Of a stretch of 64,000 bases of DNA, positions 44,101 through 50,507 are shown one piece after another. Where the stretch lies: NCBI RefSeq assembly GCF_000255705.1, contig NZ_JH636452.1, positions 300 through 64,299 of the forward strand. Reading direction: 5' to 3'. Within the stretch, counting starts at the first letter, position 1. Each line of letters opens with the position of its first letter. Source of the stretch: Zavarzinella formosa DSM 19928 (lineage in GTDB: Bacteria; Planctomycetota; Planctomycetia; Gemmatales; Gemmataceae). A model generated the notes under the pieces. That model saw only the letters and a program-made list of their open reading frames with translations, did no database searches and had not been told where the DNA came from. Position numbers and translations under genes: made by a program.

Positions 44101-44730
44101 CGGGCCTATCATCCGTTGCTCGGCGGTGAGATTGCCCGCTATGATCCGAAGACCCAGAAACTCGACCGGCTGAAGCAAACCATCGACGGCAAGGCCCCGG
44201 CTCCGGACCAGCATTTGGCCGACCAGCCGAGCGGCCACCCGATCAATTGGGATGCGTCGCCTGACGGCAAAACACTGTACTGTGTGCCGATGAGCGCCAA
44301 TCAACTGATCGCCTACGACCTGACCGCCACCGGTGACACTTTGCCGGGCCGTGTGTTGGGGCCGCTGGTGGGTTCCGCGAAATCCACGGATTGCCGGGCC
44401 ATGTGCGTCGGGCCGACCGGGGAAGTGTGGGCGTCCGTCACCGAGTCCAATGTCTTGGGCATCAGCCTGCACCATGTGGTGAGTTACAAACCCGGCGACA
44501 AGATGACGCGGGATCACGGGGCGGTGTCGATCAAGAACCCGGAATATATTCTCAAAGACCCGGCTGGCAAACCGCTGCCCTTTCACGGCGGCACCATTGA
44601 GATGCCCGATGGCGTGGTGACCAGCCGGCATGTCACCCTTGGAATCTGCCAGACGAAATCCGGTTCCGTGTGTGTGTTGATGTTGTTGCCGTACACGGTG
44701 CTGGAGATTTCGCCGGAAGCGTTGAAGTAA
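41200..44730 (+). CDS. Large secreted protein: DUF4838-like, galactose-binding-like and beta-propeller parts
   Basis: 1176 aa with signal peptide (AVLPAISAALIFSSLLRA). An N-terminal domain (VYELLDRLGCRWFMPSEMGE, PGTHYRGLWYADEDYKRRNR, YGWFLAEPSAPNP) matches the layout of DUF4838/glucosaminidase-associated secreted proteins. A sugar-binding beta-sandwich follows around 680-780 (WYRTEVNLPTVPKGRRVSLW, GSFDGSVKVFVNGQLVKH). The last 400 residues repeat YVGTHANGMNSWLVEFDP, YFGTKQGYPS, AYISTCSDGR and YCVPMSANQLIAYDL, a beta-propeller. Probably binds or cuts polysaccharide outside the cell. The combination is uncommon and long. Confidence 0.72.
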   Translation: MIRAVLPAISAALIFSSLLRADVTLVDNGQPKCVIVVDPAVMAADKPVNGLKFPEAEAERQRQRLRESVKDLALYLGKISGAKIETVTAAPGPEDKRIPVLVGAPAVKAFGPTTKNVLYKQGFRYVVSAKGVGLSGESDLAASYAVYELLDRLGCRWFMPSEMGEVIPSAKTITLEEVDLSSAPGTHYRGLWYADEDYKRRNRLGGLLLSAGHALEMYVTKEEREKHPDWVAEIGGKPSPNRLRWSNAGLADSLADKLLAMNAKDPQPSYSLSPDDGSDWDESKEDKALDAGDIDPTFQQTALADRLMVLTNRVAGKVATKNPDVLFGMLAYAQYTRPPVREKVHPSIVPQLAPITYSRAHPMTDDRVPGNKDLRYLIEGWGKKSKMTSMYYYGWFLAEPSAPNPMLTKWGVDVPAALANNCKFWQPETMPNFETSMHALYMGGRLAWDPTIKPEDVYADINTKFYGNAAREMTAYWKHIDDVWVNTPEYSGCGFAYLRRWTPEQMKKARILMDAGIAAAKTPAEKQRIQLADDSLKLFELFMKLRLDQAEGRFATLGEEAAVWRKRVVELGEKYKDQHCFTRVGWTPNTVNGSYFGQFYQQTYDDAERLAKNFDILTKAPARQFRYQAVADNKGEAAGWAKPEFDDKAWKTTDVCVDSWSTLGYHDHFKSMWYRTEVNLPTVPKGRRVSLWLGSFDGSVKVFVNGQLVKHTDTAGKSADEVTGYCQPFSYDITSVAKPGANTVALFCTRKDFNELGTGGLLGPAVVYAEKPLRWVPATAHAVPKETATEGEGYFSIIEGKNGRLYVGTHANGMNSWLVEFDPATKKMKIVVDCHKAIGTDIKGFGSQAKIHTRNNVGASGKIYFGTKQGYPSKTEKREDYPGGYPMVYDPVTGETKVYPIPVKHHGINSIMPDESRGIAYISTCSDGRPGPGESSVFLVLDLKTGKYKELIDTKHIYGFIVLDNLGRAYHPLLGGEIARYDPKTQKLDRLKQTIDGKAPAPDQHLADQPSGHPINWDASPDGKTLYCVPMSANQLIAYDLTATGDTLPGRVLGPLVGSAKSTDCRAMCVGPTGEVWASVTESNVLGISLHHVVSYKPGDKMTRDHGAVSIKNPEYILKDPAGKPLPFHGGTIEMPDGVVTSRHVTLGICQTKSGSVCVLMLLPYTVLEISPEALK

Positions 44731-44756
44731 ACCCGAATCCCCGGAAGGATCTCTCC

Positions 44757-45701
44757 ATGTCTGTCTCCCGTCCCCGCGTGCTGGCCGACCTCCCCGTTGG
44801 CCCGGCCGTGTTACAACTTCTGAACGACCGGGTGGAACTGGTTCCGTGGTCGGCCGCCCAAGAGCCGGGGGCGGCCGGGATCACGGCCATCTACACCTAC
44901 GGCCATCCGGTGGTGAACGGCGAGTTGCTCGACCGCCTGCCGGGTGTTCGCTCCATCAGCAACTTCGGCGTGGGGGTGGATCACATCGATTTGAAAGCCG
45001 CCGCCGCCCGGAACATCCCGGTCGGCAACACGCCGGGCATTCTGGACGGGGCCACGGCCGACATGGGCTTCGCCCTGTTGTTGGCGGCCGGGCGGCGATT
45101 GGTCGAAGGGGATCGTTTTGCCCGAGGGCCGGAGTTTTTGAAATACGATCCCTCCCGCTATCTGGGGCGGGAAATTCACCATGCCACGCTCGGCATCATC
45201 GGCATGGGCCGGATCGGGATGCAAGTCGCCCGTCGGGCGGCCGGGTTCGACATGACCGTGATTTATCACAACCGCCAGCCCCGCCCGGAGGCCGAGCAAA
45301 CATTGGGGGTGCGATATGCCTCTCTTGAAGAACTGCTGAAAACGGCCGATTATGTGATCCTGACCGTGCCGCTTTCTCCCGCGACGCGCGGCCTGATTGG
45401 CCGTGCCGAACTGGCCCTGATGAAACCGACCGCCAGCCTCATCAACATCGCCCGAGGAGCGGTGATCGATCAGGACGCGCTGGCCGAATGTCTCCAAGCC
45501 CGTCGCATCCACGCCGCCGCACTGGACGTGACCGACCCGGAGCCATTGCCTCGCGACCATCCTCTGTTGAAACTCGACAACGTCATCATCACCCCGCACT
45601 TGGGAAGCGCCACGGAGCAGACCCGGCAGCGCATGGCCGAGATGTCCGTGAGCAATCTAATCGCCGGATTGGCGGGCGAGCCGATGATTTTTGTGCAGTG
45701 A
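44757..45701 (+). CDS. D-2-hydroxyacid dehydrogenase
   Basis: 314 aa. NAD-binding Rossmann site LGIIGMGRIGMQVARRA; catalytic Arg in INIARGAVID, Glu in DVTDPEPLPRDHPLL and His in NVIITPHLGSATEQTR. SNFGVGVDHIDLKAAAARNI and GNTPGILDGATADMGFALLL are typical of glyoxylate/hydroxypyruvate reductases (GHPR type). Reduces a 2-oxoacid with NAD(P)H. It follows the large secreted protein by 26 bases and may share its transcript. A perfect 45-bp inverted repeat stands after the stop. Confidence 0.92.
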   Translation: MSVSRPRVLADLPVGPAVLQLLNDRVELVPWSAAQEPGAAGITAIYTYGHPVVNGELLDRLPGVRSISNFGVGVDHIDLKAAAARNIPVGNTPGILDGATADMGFALLLAAGRRLVEGDRFARGPEFLKYDPSRYLGREIHHATLGIIGMGRIGMQVARRAAGFDMTVIYHNRQPRPEAEQTLGVRYASLEELLKTADYVILTVPLSPATRGLIGRAELALMKPTASLINIARGAVIDQDALAECLQARRIHAAALDVTDPEPLPRDHPLLKLDNVIITPHLGSATEQTRQRMAEMSVSNLIAGLAGEPMIFVQ

Positions 45702-45725
45702 AAAATCACGTGGCGAGCGGAAAGA

Positions 45726-45861
45726 GTGAGCCAGTCGGAGATCAGAGTACTCCGCACGCTCCGCGTGCGGATGGACTTCCCCTGTGGTTAGACGATGAAA
45801 CGAGTCAAAATCTCAACCGCACGCGGAGCGTGCGGAGTACTCTGATCTCCGACTGGCTCAC
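45726..45861. repeat. 45-bp perfect inverted repeat with inner palindromes
   Basis: Arms 45726-45770 and 45817-45861 are exact reverse complements around a 46-base loop. Each arm ends in CCGCACGCTCCGCGTGCGG, itself a palindrome. The right arm includes the stop codon of the following minus-strand gene, so it sits between convergent genes and could stop both transcripts. Confidence 0.9.
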
Positions 45862-46466
45862 CCTTGGTCGATTCCGACCATGTGTGACAGGATGCCGACT
45901 AGCTTCGGCAATTCGCGGATGTGATATTCACGCTGGTCGAGACGCACCTCGGCCTGGCCCAATTTCATGAACCGCCAGAGCGAACCGGAGGTGACGGCGC
46001 CGAACACGGGCAGCTCGGGCGATCCTTCGTTCGAGTTGAAGAGCCGGGCGGCCACCATGGCCGCGACACACTGCCCCAAGCCGGCCTTCAGGTTGTCGTT
46101 TTTGGCCTCGGCGATCACCGCGACCGGGCTTTCCAAAAACTGCTGCTCCGGCGAGCGGGACAAAATGAAATCGCAATACCCCGCCAGCCCGCGGGTCGCA
46201 TCCACGGAAAAATCGATTCCCGAGAAGATGCTGAAGCGGTGGTCGAGTTGTTTCCGCAATCCGGCGAATAGCGGGGCGATCACCAGTTCGGACCGTGCCT
46301 TTTCCGTGTTGATGGCGAGGGCCAGCGGAAGAAATTCCTTGAGAATGGCCGTCAGCAGATCGCTTGGCTGCCGTTCGGGAACATCCCCGAACAAATCCGG
46401 TGTGTCGATGAGCGCCAACCCGAATCGGTCGAGGGTGTCCCTCAGACTGAATTCACTGTAAGCCAC
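45858..46466 (-). CDS. PD-(D/E)XK nuclease-like protein
   Basis: 202 aa if started at GTG 46466, which has GAGGAG 9 bases upstream; an ATG at 46535 adds 23 poorly convincing residues. A likely restriction-endonuclease-like core shows E60 in KARSELVIAPLF, D99 in AGYCDFILSR and E120-x-K122 in AVIAEAKNDNLKAGLGQC. It resembles a nuclease-like domain common in planctomycete and cyanobacterial hypothetical proteins. Whether it cuts DNA is unknown. Its end overlaps the perfect repeat. Confidence 0.65.
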   Translation of the reverse strand: MAYSEFSLRDTLDRFGLALIDTPDLFGDVPERQPSDLLTAILKEFLPLALAINTEKARSELVIAPLFAGLRKQLDHRFSIFSGIDFSVDATRGLAGYCDFILSRSPEQQFLESPVAVIAEAKNDNLKAGLGQCVAAMVAARLFNSNEGSPELPVFGAVTSGSLWRFMKLGQAEVRLDQREYHIRELPKLVGILSHMVGIDQG

Positions 46467-46582
46467 GCGAAACACTCCTCTTCTCAATGCCGCTGACGTT
46501 ATTAGCTTATCATCCTTCCGAACTGCGGTTGACACGCATTGAATCGTGAATTATTCCCCAAACATTATCGGGGGGTAAGATC

Positions 46583-47161
46583 ATGAATTCGCGATTGCTG
46601 GTGGTCGCCTGTGTGGCGATGATTTCGGGGTTGTCGGGCTGCGCGTCGGCCCGTGTTGTCCGGTCTGATTCGGCATCGGTCGTCGTGGCCGTGCCAGACC
46701 AGACCAACACTTGGCCATTCCGCTATCAGGACGAGGCGCAGAAAGTCGCCGGTCAGTACATCAAAGATCCGGTGTTTAACGGAAGTGTTGTGCGGGTGAA
46801 GGTGGGCGAATCGATCACCAACACCCAGAACACGGATCGCCGGGATTTGGGCGGCCAGAACAACAGGCCGAAGATTGGAGAAGTCACCTCGACTTCCAGC
46901 ACCACCTCCATGCAGGATACGTATGAGTATCATCTGACATTCGTTCCACGCGCCGCGTCATCGCCGCCGATGCCGGGGGGCCAGCCGTTTAATCCGGCCG
47001 GAACGCCCGGGCCGATTCAGCAAACCGGCGGGGTGCAAACGCCGCCGTTGGGTTCCGCCCCGCGACGGGATAATTCGGACCCGCGGATTCCGCCGCCGAT
47101 CAACCCGCCGGGCAACACTCTGCCGGCGAGCTTCCCGAGTGCGGGCTTGCCGAATCGTTGA
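46583..47161 (+). CDS. Lipoprotein with Pro-rich C-terminus
   Basis: 192 aa. Signal peptide with lipobox SGLSGC. The mature part starts with a beta-like region (VVVAVPDQTNTWPFRYQDEA, VAGQYIKDPVFNGSVVRV) and ends in a low-complexity Pro/Gly stretch (PFNPAGTPGPIQQTGG). A TTGACA lies 49 bases upstream (46529-46534), but the matching -10 is weak. Function unknown, typical of planctomycete envelope proteins. Confidence 0.8.
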   Translation: MNSRLLVVACVAMISGLSGCASARVVRSDSASVVVAVPDQTNTWPFRYQDEAQKVAGQYIKDPVFNGSVVRVKVGESITNTQNTDRRDLGGQNNRPKIGEVTSTSSTTSMQDTYEYHLTFVPRAASSPPMPGGQPFNPAGTPGPIQQTGGVQTPPLGSAPRRDNSDPRIPPPINPPGNTLPASFPSAGLPNR

Positions 47162-47182
47162 GATTTGTTGTCGGCCAAAATG

Positions 47183-47233
47183 GAACGAGCGGTGACACGA
47201 CAACCAATTGCGTCGTCGTGTCACCGCTCGTTC
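47183..47233. terminator. 19-bp perfect hairpin between convergent genes
   Basis: GAACGAGCGGTGACACGAC (47183-47201) pairs with GTCGTGTCACCGCTCGTTC (47215-47233) around 13 bases; TTTCTGTTTTT follows. Its right arm includes the last codons of the minus-strand neighbour, so it probably terminates both. Confidence 0.75.
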
Positions 47234-47826
47234 TTTCTGTTTTTCGATGACGGCCGGTTCCGACCTTTATTCGCGGGACGGCGCGCCCGAGACTGGCGTT
47301 CGGCCTCCGCATCTCGTTCCCGCTCTTGTTTCAATGCCCGCACAAATTCGGGGTGAATGTTCAATAGCGTGATCGTCTGGCTTGTGATGATCTTGGGCTT
47401 GATCATTCCAATTCGCAACACCAATGCAAATGCCAGCCACGCCACCAACAAGGTTGCCCCGCCGCCCCAGATGAGGGTGGCGAAGAAATCCTTGTCCTGT
47501 TGCTGGTGCGCTTCGGAATAAAGTTCGATTCCCACGATCAGCAAAACGGCCAAAAACCCCAGAGCAAGCCAAGTCCAGAGTTTGCGATTGGCCCAATGCC
47601 CCTGATGCCGGTCGCACATGGGTGATTCAATCACCATCCGTTTGGTCATGATTACGCCCGCGACCAGCGCGATCATCAAACCCAGAAACGCCAGCCAGAT
47701 CACCCAAGATGGATACCACGAGAATTGCCTTCTGACGGTCGTGTTGGCGATTGCGCCACATTTCAGGCAGACCATCGGCAACAAGTCGTTGCGGCATTCA
47801 TATTCCGTCAGGGTGACCTTGGGCAT
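47221..47826 (-). CDS. Zinc-ribbon-like membrane protein, paralogue 1 of 3
   Basis: 201 aa. Begins MPKVTLTEYECRNDLLPMVC with Cys at 11, 20 and 23 (CLKCG), then YPSWVIWLAFLGLMIALVAG and two further membrane helices, a second Cys/His cluster (SPMCDRHQGHW) and a charged tail. The ending TLLNIHPEFVRALKQERERD is shared with the two upstream genes. This set of three follows queE on the same strand. The Cys and Cys/His pairs suggest a metal-binding face. Function unknown. Confidence 0.8.
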   Translation of the reverse strand: MPKVTLTEYECRNDLLPMVCLKCGAIANTTVRRQFSWYPSWVIWLAFLGLMIALVAGVIMTKRMVIESPMCDRHQGHWANRKLWTWLALGFLAVLLIVGIELYSEAHQQQDKDFFATLIWGGGATLLVAWLAFALVLRIGMIKPKIITSQTITLLNIHPEFVRALKQERERDAEAERQSRARRPANKGRNRPSSKNRKNER

Positions 47827-47865
47827 CGTGGGCGAACTCCGGGCTTCTCGGGCGTTTCGTTGGCT

Positions 47866-48501
47866 TCATTCGTCATCGTGCCATGAGTCGTTCTTCTTTT
47901 TCTTTGGCGGAGGCCGGTCGTCGTCCCGGTCACGGAAGTTCTTCGAGGGACTGCGTTTCCTTTTCGACCGGTTGTGATATTCTTCGTCGGCCGCCCGGTC
48001 CTCTTCCAAGGCTTGCACGAAATCGGGATGAATGTTTGTCAGCGTGATGTTCCCGAGCGTGATCTCCGTTGGTTTGATCATCCTGGACCGCAAGACAACC
48101 AAGAAAATCCGCCAGGCGATGAAGGCAAATACCCCGACACCGCAGCCAAGGCCGATGATTTCGCCTTCGTGCTCTCCGTGAGCAAAGGCGGAAATCAGGC
48201 CGAAGCAGACAAGCTCGAAGATGATCAAAATACCGAAGCTAATCAATGCCCGCAGTCCGATTTTGAGCCAATGCTTCTTGTGGTCTTCGCACATCGGAGC
48301 CCGGACATCCATGAATTTGAGAAGGGTCAGCCTCACGATGGCGCCGACCGGCGGGCACATATACCTGAGGGCCGTCGTCCACGGGGGATACCAACTGAAC
48401 TTTCGCCTCACCCGATCACCGGCCGGTTCGCCGCATTCCATGCAGACATCCGGGAGCAGGTTTTTTCGACACTCATATTCCGTCAGGGTTACCTTGGCCA
48501 T
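47866..48501 (-). CDS. Zinc-ribbon-like membrane protein, paralogue 2 of 3
   Basis: 211 aa from the ATG of MAKVTLTEYECRKNLLPDVC; its upstream sequence is like that of paralogue 3 (CTCGCGGAGTGTGA). Same plan: CMECGEP, membrane helices, APMCEDHKKHW, three helices overall and a long, highly charged tail with HPDFVQALEEDRAADE. The basic end (RSKRKRSPSKNF) differs from the others. It is closer to paralogue 3 than to 1 in the first 20 residues. Confidence 0.8.
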   Translation of the reverse strand: MAKVTLTEYECRKNLLPDVCMECGEPAGDRVRRKFSWYPPWTTALRYMCPPVGAIVRLTLLKFMDVRAPMCEDHKKHWLKIGLRALISFGILIIFELVCFGLISAFAHGEHEGEIIGLGCGVGVFAFIAWRIFLVVLRSRMIKPTEITLGNITLTNIHPDFVQALEEDRAADEEYHNRSKRKRSPSKNFRDRDDDRPPPKKKKNDSWHDDE

Positions 48502-48540
48502 CGCCATCACACTCCGCGAGTCTCGGACGTTCCTTCAGCC

Positions 48541-49128
48541 TTATTCGTCGTCGTCGTCGTCCCGCCGGTCGAATTTTTTCTTCCTCGGCGGGGGCTGGTC
48601 GTCGTCATCCTCGTCAGCCGCCCGGTCGTCTTCCAAGGCCCGCACGAACTCGGGATGCACCTTGACCAGTGTGATCTTCTTGTCAGTGATCAACGTCGGC
48701 TTGATCATGGTGCTTTGGAAAATCACCACCAAAATCAGCCAGGCGAGCAGCCCGAACACCCCCCCCCCGCAGATGAGTCCGGTGAAAGAGTCCTTGTTGG
48801 GGCCGTTTTCGACGGCGCCAAGGATGACAATCCCGCCGATGCCGAGGACGGCCAGAATGCCAAAGGTGATCAGCGTCCACATCGTTCGTTTGGACCAGTG
48901 ATCTTTGTGCAGGTCGCACATCGGCGCCCGGACCGACATTTTCTTGGTGAGAATCAGGGCCACGATGGCCGCTACCAGCACGCCCGCCAGCACGAGAACC
49001 ATCACCCACGGCGGATACCACGAAAAATTTCGCTTCACCCGTGTGTCGGCCGGTTCGCCGCATTTCATGCAGACGTCCGGCAGCAGATTCTTCCGGCACT
49101 CATATTCCGTCAGTGTTACCTTGGCCAT
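48541..49128 (-). CDS. Zinc-ribbon-like membrane protein, paralogue 3 of 3
   Basis: 195 aa from ATG 49128, with GGAG nine bases upstream and four bases after the queE stop. Sequence: MAKVTLTEYECRKNLLPDVC, CMKCGEPADTRVKRNFSWYP, membrane helices, APMCDLHKDHW, KITLVKVHPEFVRALEDD and an Asp-rich, basic-patched tail. It is coupled to queE. Together the three genes make a tandem amplification of one unknown family. Confidence 0.82.
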   Translation of the reverse strand: MAKVTLTEYECRKNLLPDVCMKCGEPADTRVKRNFSWYPPWVMVLVLAGVLVAAIVALILTKKMSVRAPMCDLHKDHWSKRTMWTLITFGILAVLGIGGIVILGAVENGPNKDSFTGLICGGGVFGLLAWLILVVIFQSTMIKPTLITDKKITLVKVHPEFVRALEDDRAADEDDDDQPPPRKKKFDRRDDDDDE

Positions 49129-49132
49129 TTCG

Positions 49133-49828
49133 TCACACTCCGCGAGTCTTGGGGTCCCAAATGAATTTGTGCATCTGCAATTGAAAGCGAACATTCAGCC
49201 CGGTTTCGAGGAGCCAGGCGGTCAGGTCGTCGAGTCGGACGCGGTCGAACACGGCGCTGAGCAACACGATAAAACGGGTGTCGAGTTGATGTTCGCGGAT
49301 CGTTTGAACGGTCCAGTCGAAGTCCTTCCGCGAGGCGATCACGAATTTGATCTGATCGGTCGGCTTCAACACATTCAAATTGGCCCAGTTGTTCCGTTCG
49401 CATTCGCCGCTGTCGGGGCACTTCAAATCCATGATGACATGGACGCGCGGATCGACCTCGGAGACGTCCTCGGCCCCGCCGGTTTCCAACAAGATGGTGA
49501 AGCCCTCATCCGCGAGTGTCGCCATGATCGGCAACACCTCTCGTTGAAGCAATGGCTCTCCGCCGGTGAATTCGACGAGCGGGCAGCCAAACGCCCGGAT
49601 GCGTTCCAGCACGGTTTCCGGCGAGAGTGGTTGCCCCTCGGTGAAGGCGTGCGGCGTGTCGCACCAAGAGCAGCGCTGACCGCATCCGGTGGTGCGCACG
49701 AAGACACACGGCAGCCCGGCGAAGGTCGATTCCCCCTGAATGCTTTTGTAAATCTCGTGAATCAGGAGCTGGCCGACGGGTCGGGCTTCCAACACGCGAA
49801 GACGTTGAGGCGGATACTTGGCGATCAT
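49133..49828 (-). CDS. queE: 7-carboxy-7-deazaguanine synthase (radical SAM)
   Basis: 231 aa. Radical SAM enzyme converting carboxytetrahydropterin to carboxydeazaguanine on the queuosine and archaeosine pathway. HEIYKSIQGESTFAGLPCVF and CGQRCSWCDTPHA (C49, C53, C56 bind the 4Fe-4S cluster) and EFTGGEPLLQ are diagnostic. No queC, queD or queF is adjacent. The downstream neighbours are the zinc-ribbon-like paralogues. The start at ATG 49828 gives about 20 residues before the family core. Confidence 0.92.
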   Translation of the reverse strand: MIAKYPPQRLRVLEARPVGQLLIHEIYKSIQGESTFAGLPCVFVRTTGCGQRCSWCDTPHAFTEGQPLSPETVLERIRAFGCPLVEFTGGEPLLQREVLPIMATLADEGFTILLETGGAEDVSEVDPRVHVIMDLKCPDSGECERNNWANLNVLKPTDQIKFVIASRKDFDWTVQTIREHQLDTRFIVLLSAVFDRVRLDDLTAWLLETGLNVRFQLQMHKFIWDPKTRGV

Positions 49829-49889
49829 TCCCCGTCACTGGCTTGGGTCATCTGAACAATCTGGAGATTGTAGCGAATCGGCCCGGAAT

Positions 49890-50420
49890 TTACCCCGCTT
49901 CATGCTCCAGCCGCTTTTCGACACAGTTCCGCAAGGCCGCCTTGATGCGTTTGATGCGGGCATACACCGATTGCACGGTATGCCCGAACTTTTCCGCCAG
50001 CAATTCCGCGTCACCGAGTTTCGGGTCATAACGGGAGATAATCAGCCGGCGGCTTTCCGGCGGCAGGTGATCGAGACACGCCTTCAGGGCCAGTTGCCGG
50101 GGGTTGGCGGGTTCGCGTTCGTCCAGTCGCTCGGCGGCTTCGGCGAGGGCGCGCACCAACTCGGGATCAAAAACTTGTTCCTTCAAATGATTACGACGAT
50201 GAGCCAGCACCCGCCGCCGGGCGATCTCTCTGGCCCACGGCAAAAAACCGGCCTCGTCCCGCAGTTGCCCGACTGATTCCATCACGGCCACCGTGGTGGT
50301 TTGCAGGATGTCCTCGGCATCCGCATGATGCCGGACACAGGCGAAGATGTAGCCGTACAGGGTCGTCCGGTGCTGCATGAGCAGCCGGGCCATGTCCCCT
50401 TGTTGAATGCCTCCGGCCAT
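49890..50420 (-). CDS. ECF sigma factor, planctomycete/verrucomicrobial type
   Basis: 176 aa from ATG 50420 (MAGGIQQGDMARLL). Region 2 is seen in QHRTTLYGYIFACVRHHADA and DILQTTTVAVMESV, region 4 in ALKACLDHLPPESRRLIISR and LAEKFGHTVQSVYARIKRIK. The last pattern, with LYAYI and a DAED variant, is that of the sigma-70 subfamily common in Rhodopirellula-like bacteria. The regulon cannot be told. Divergent from the PQQ-propeller gene, with an 87-base gap. A long reading frame over the neighbour is spurious. Confidence 0.9.
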   Translation of the reverse strand: MAGGIQQGDMARLLMQHRTTLYGYIFACVRHHADAEDILQTTTVAVMESVGQLRDEAGFLPWAREIARRRVLAHRRNHLKEQVFDPELVRALAEAAERLDEREPANPRQLALKACLDHLPPESRRLIISRYDPKLGDAELLAEKFGHTVQSVYARIKRIKAALRNCVEKRLEHEAG

Positions 50421-50507
50421 TCGCGGTTGATGCTCCGTGGGCGGGTCTCCCCTCAGCCTATACTGGATGAAACCCCGACGCCAGCGTCCGGGACCGGAGA
50501 AACCATC

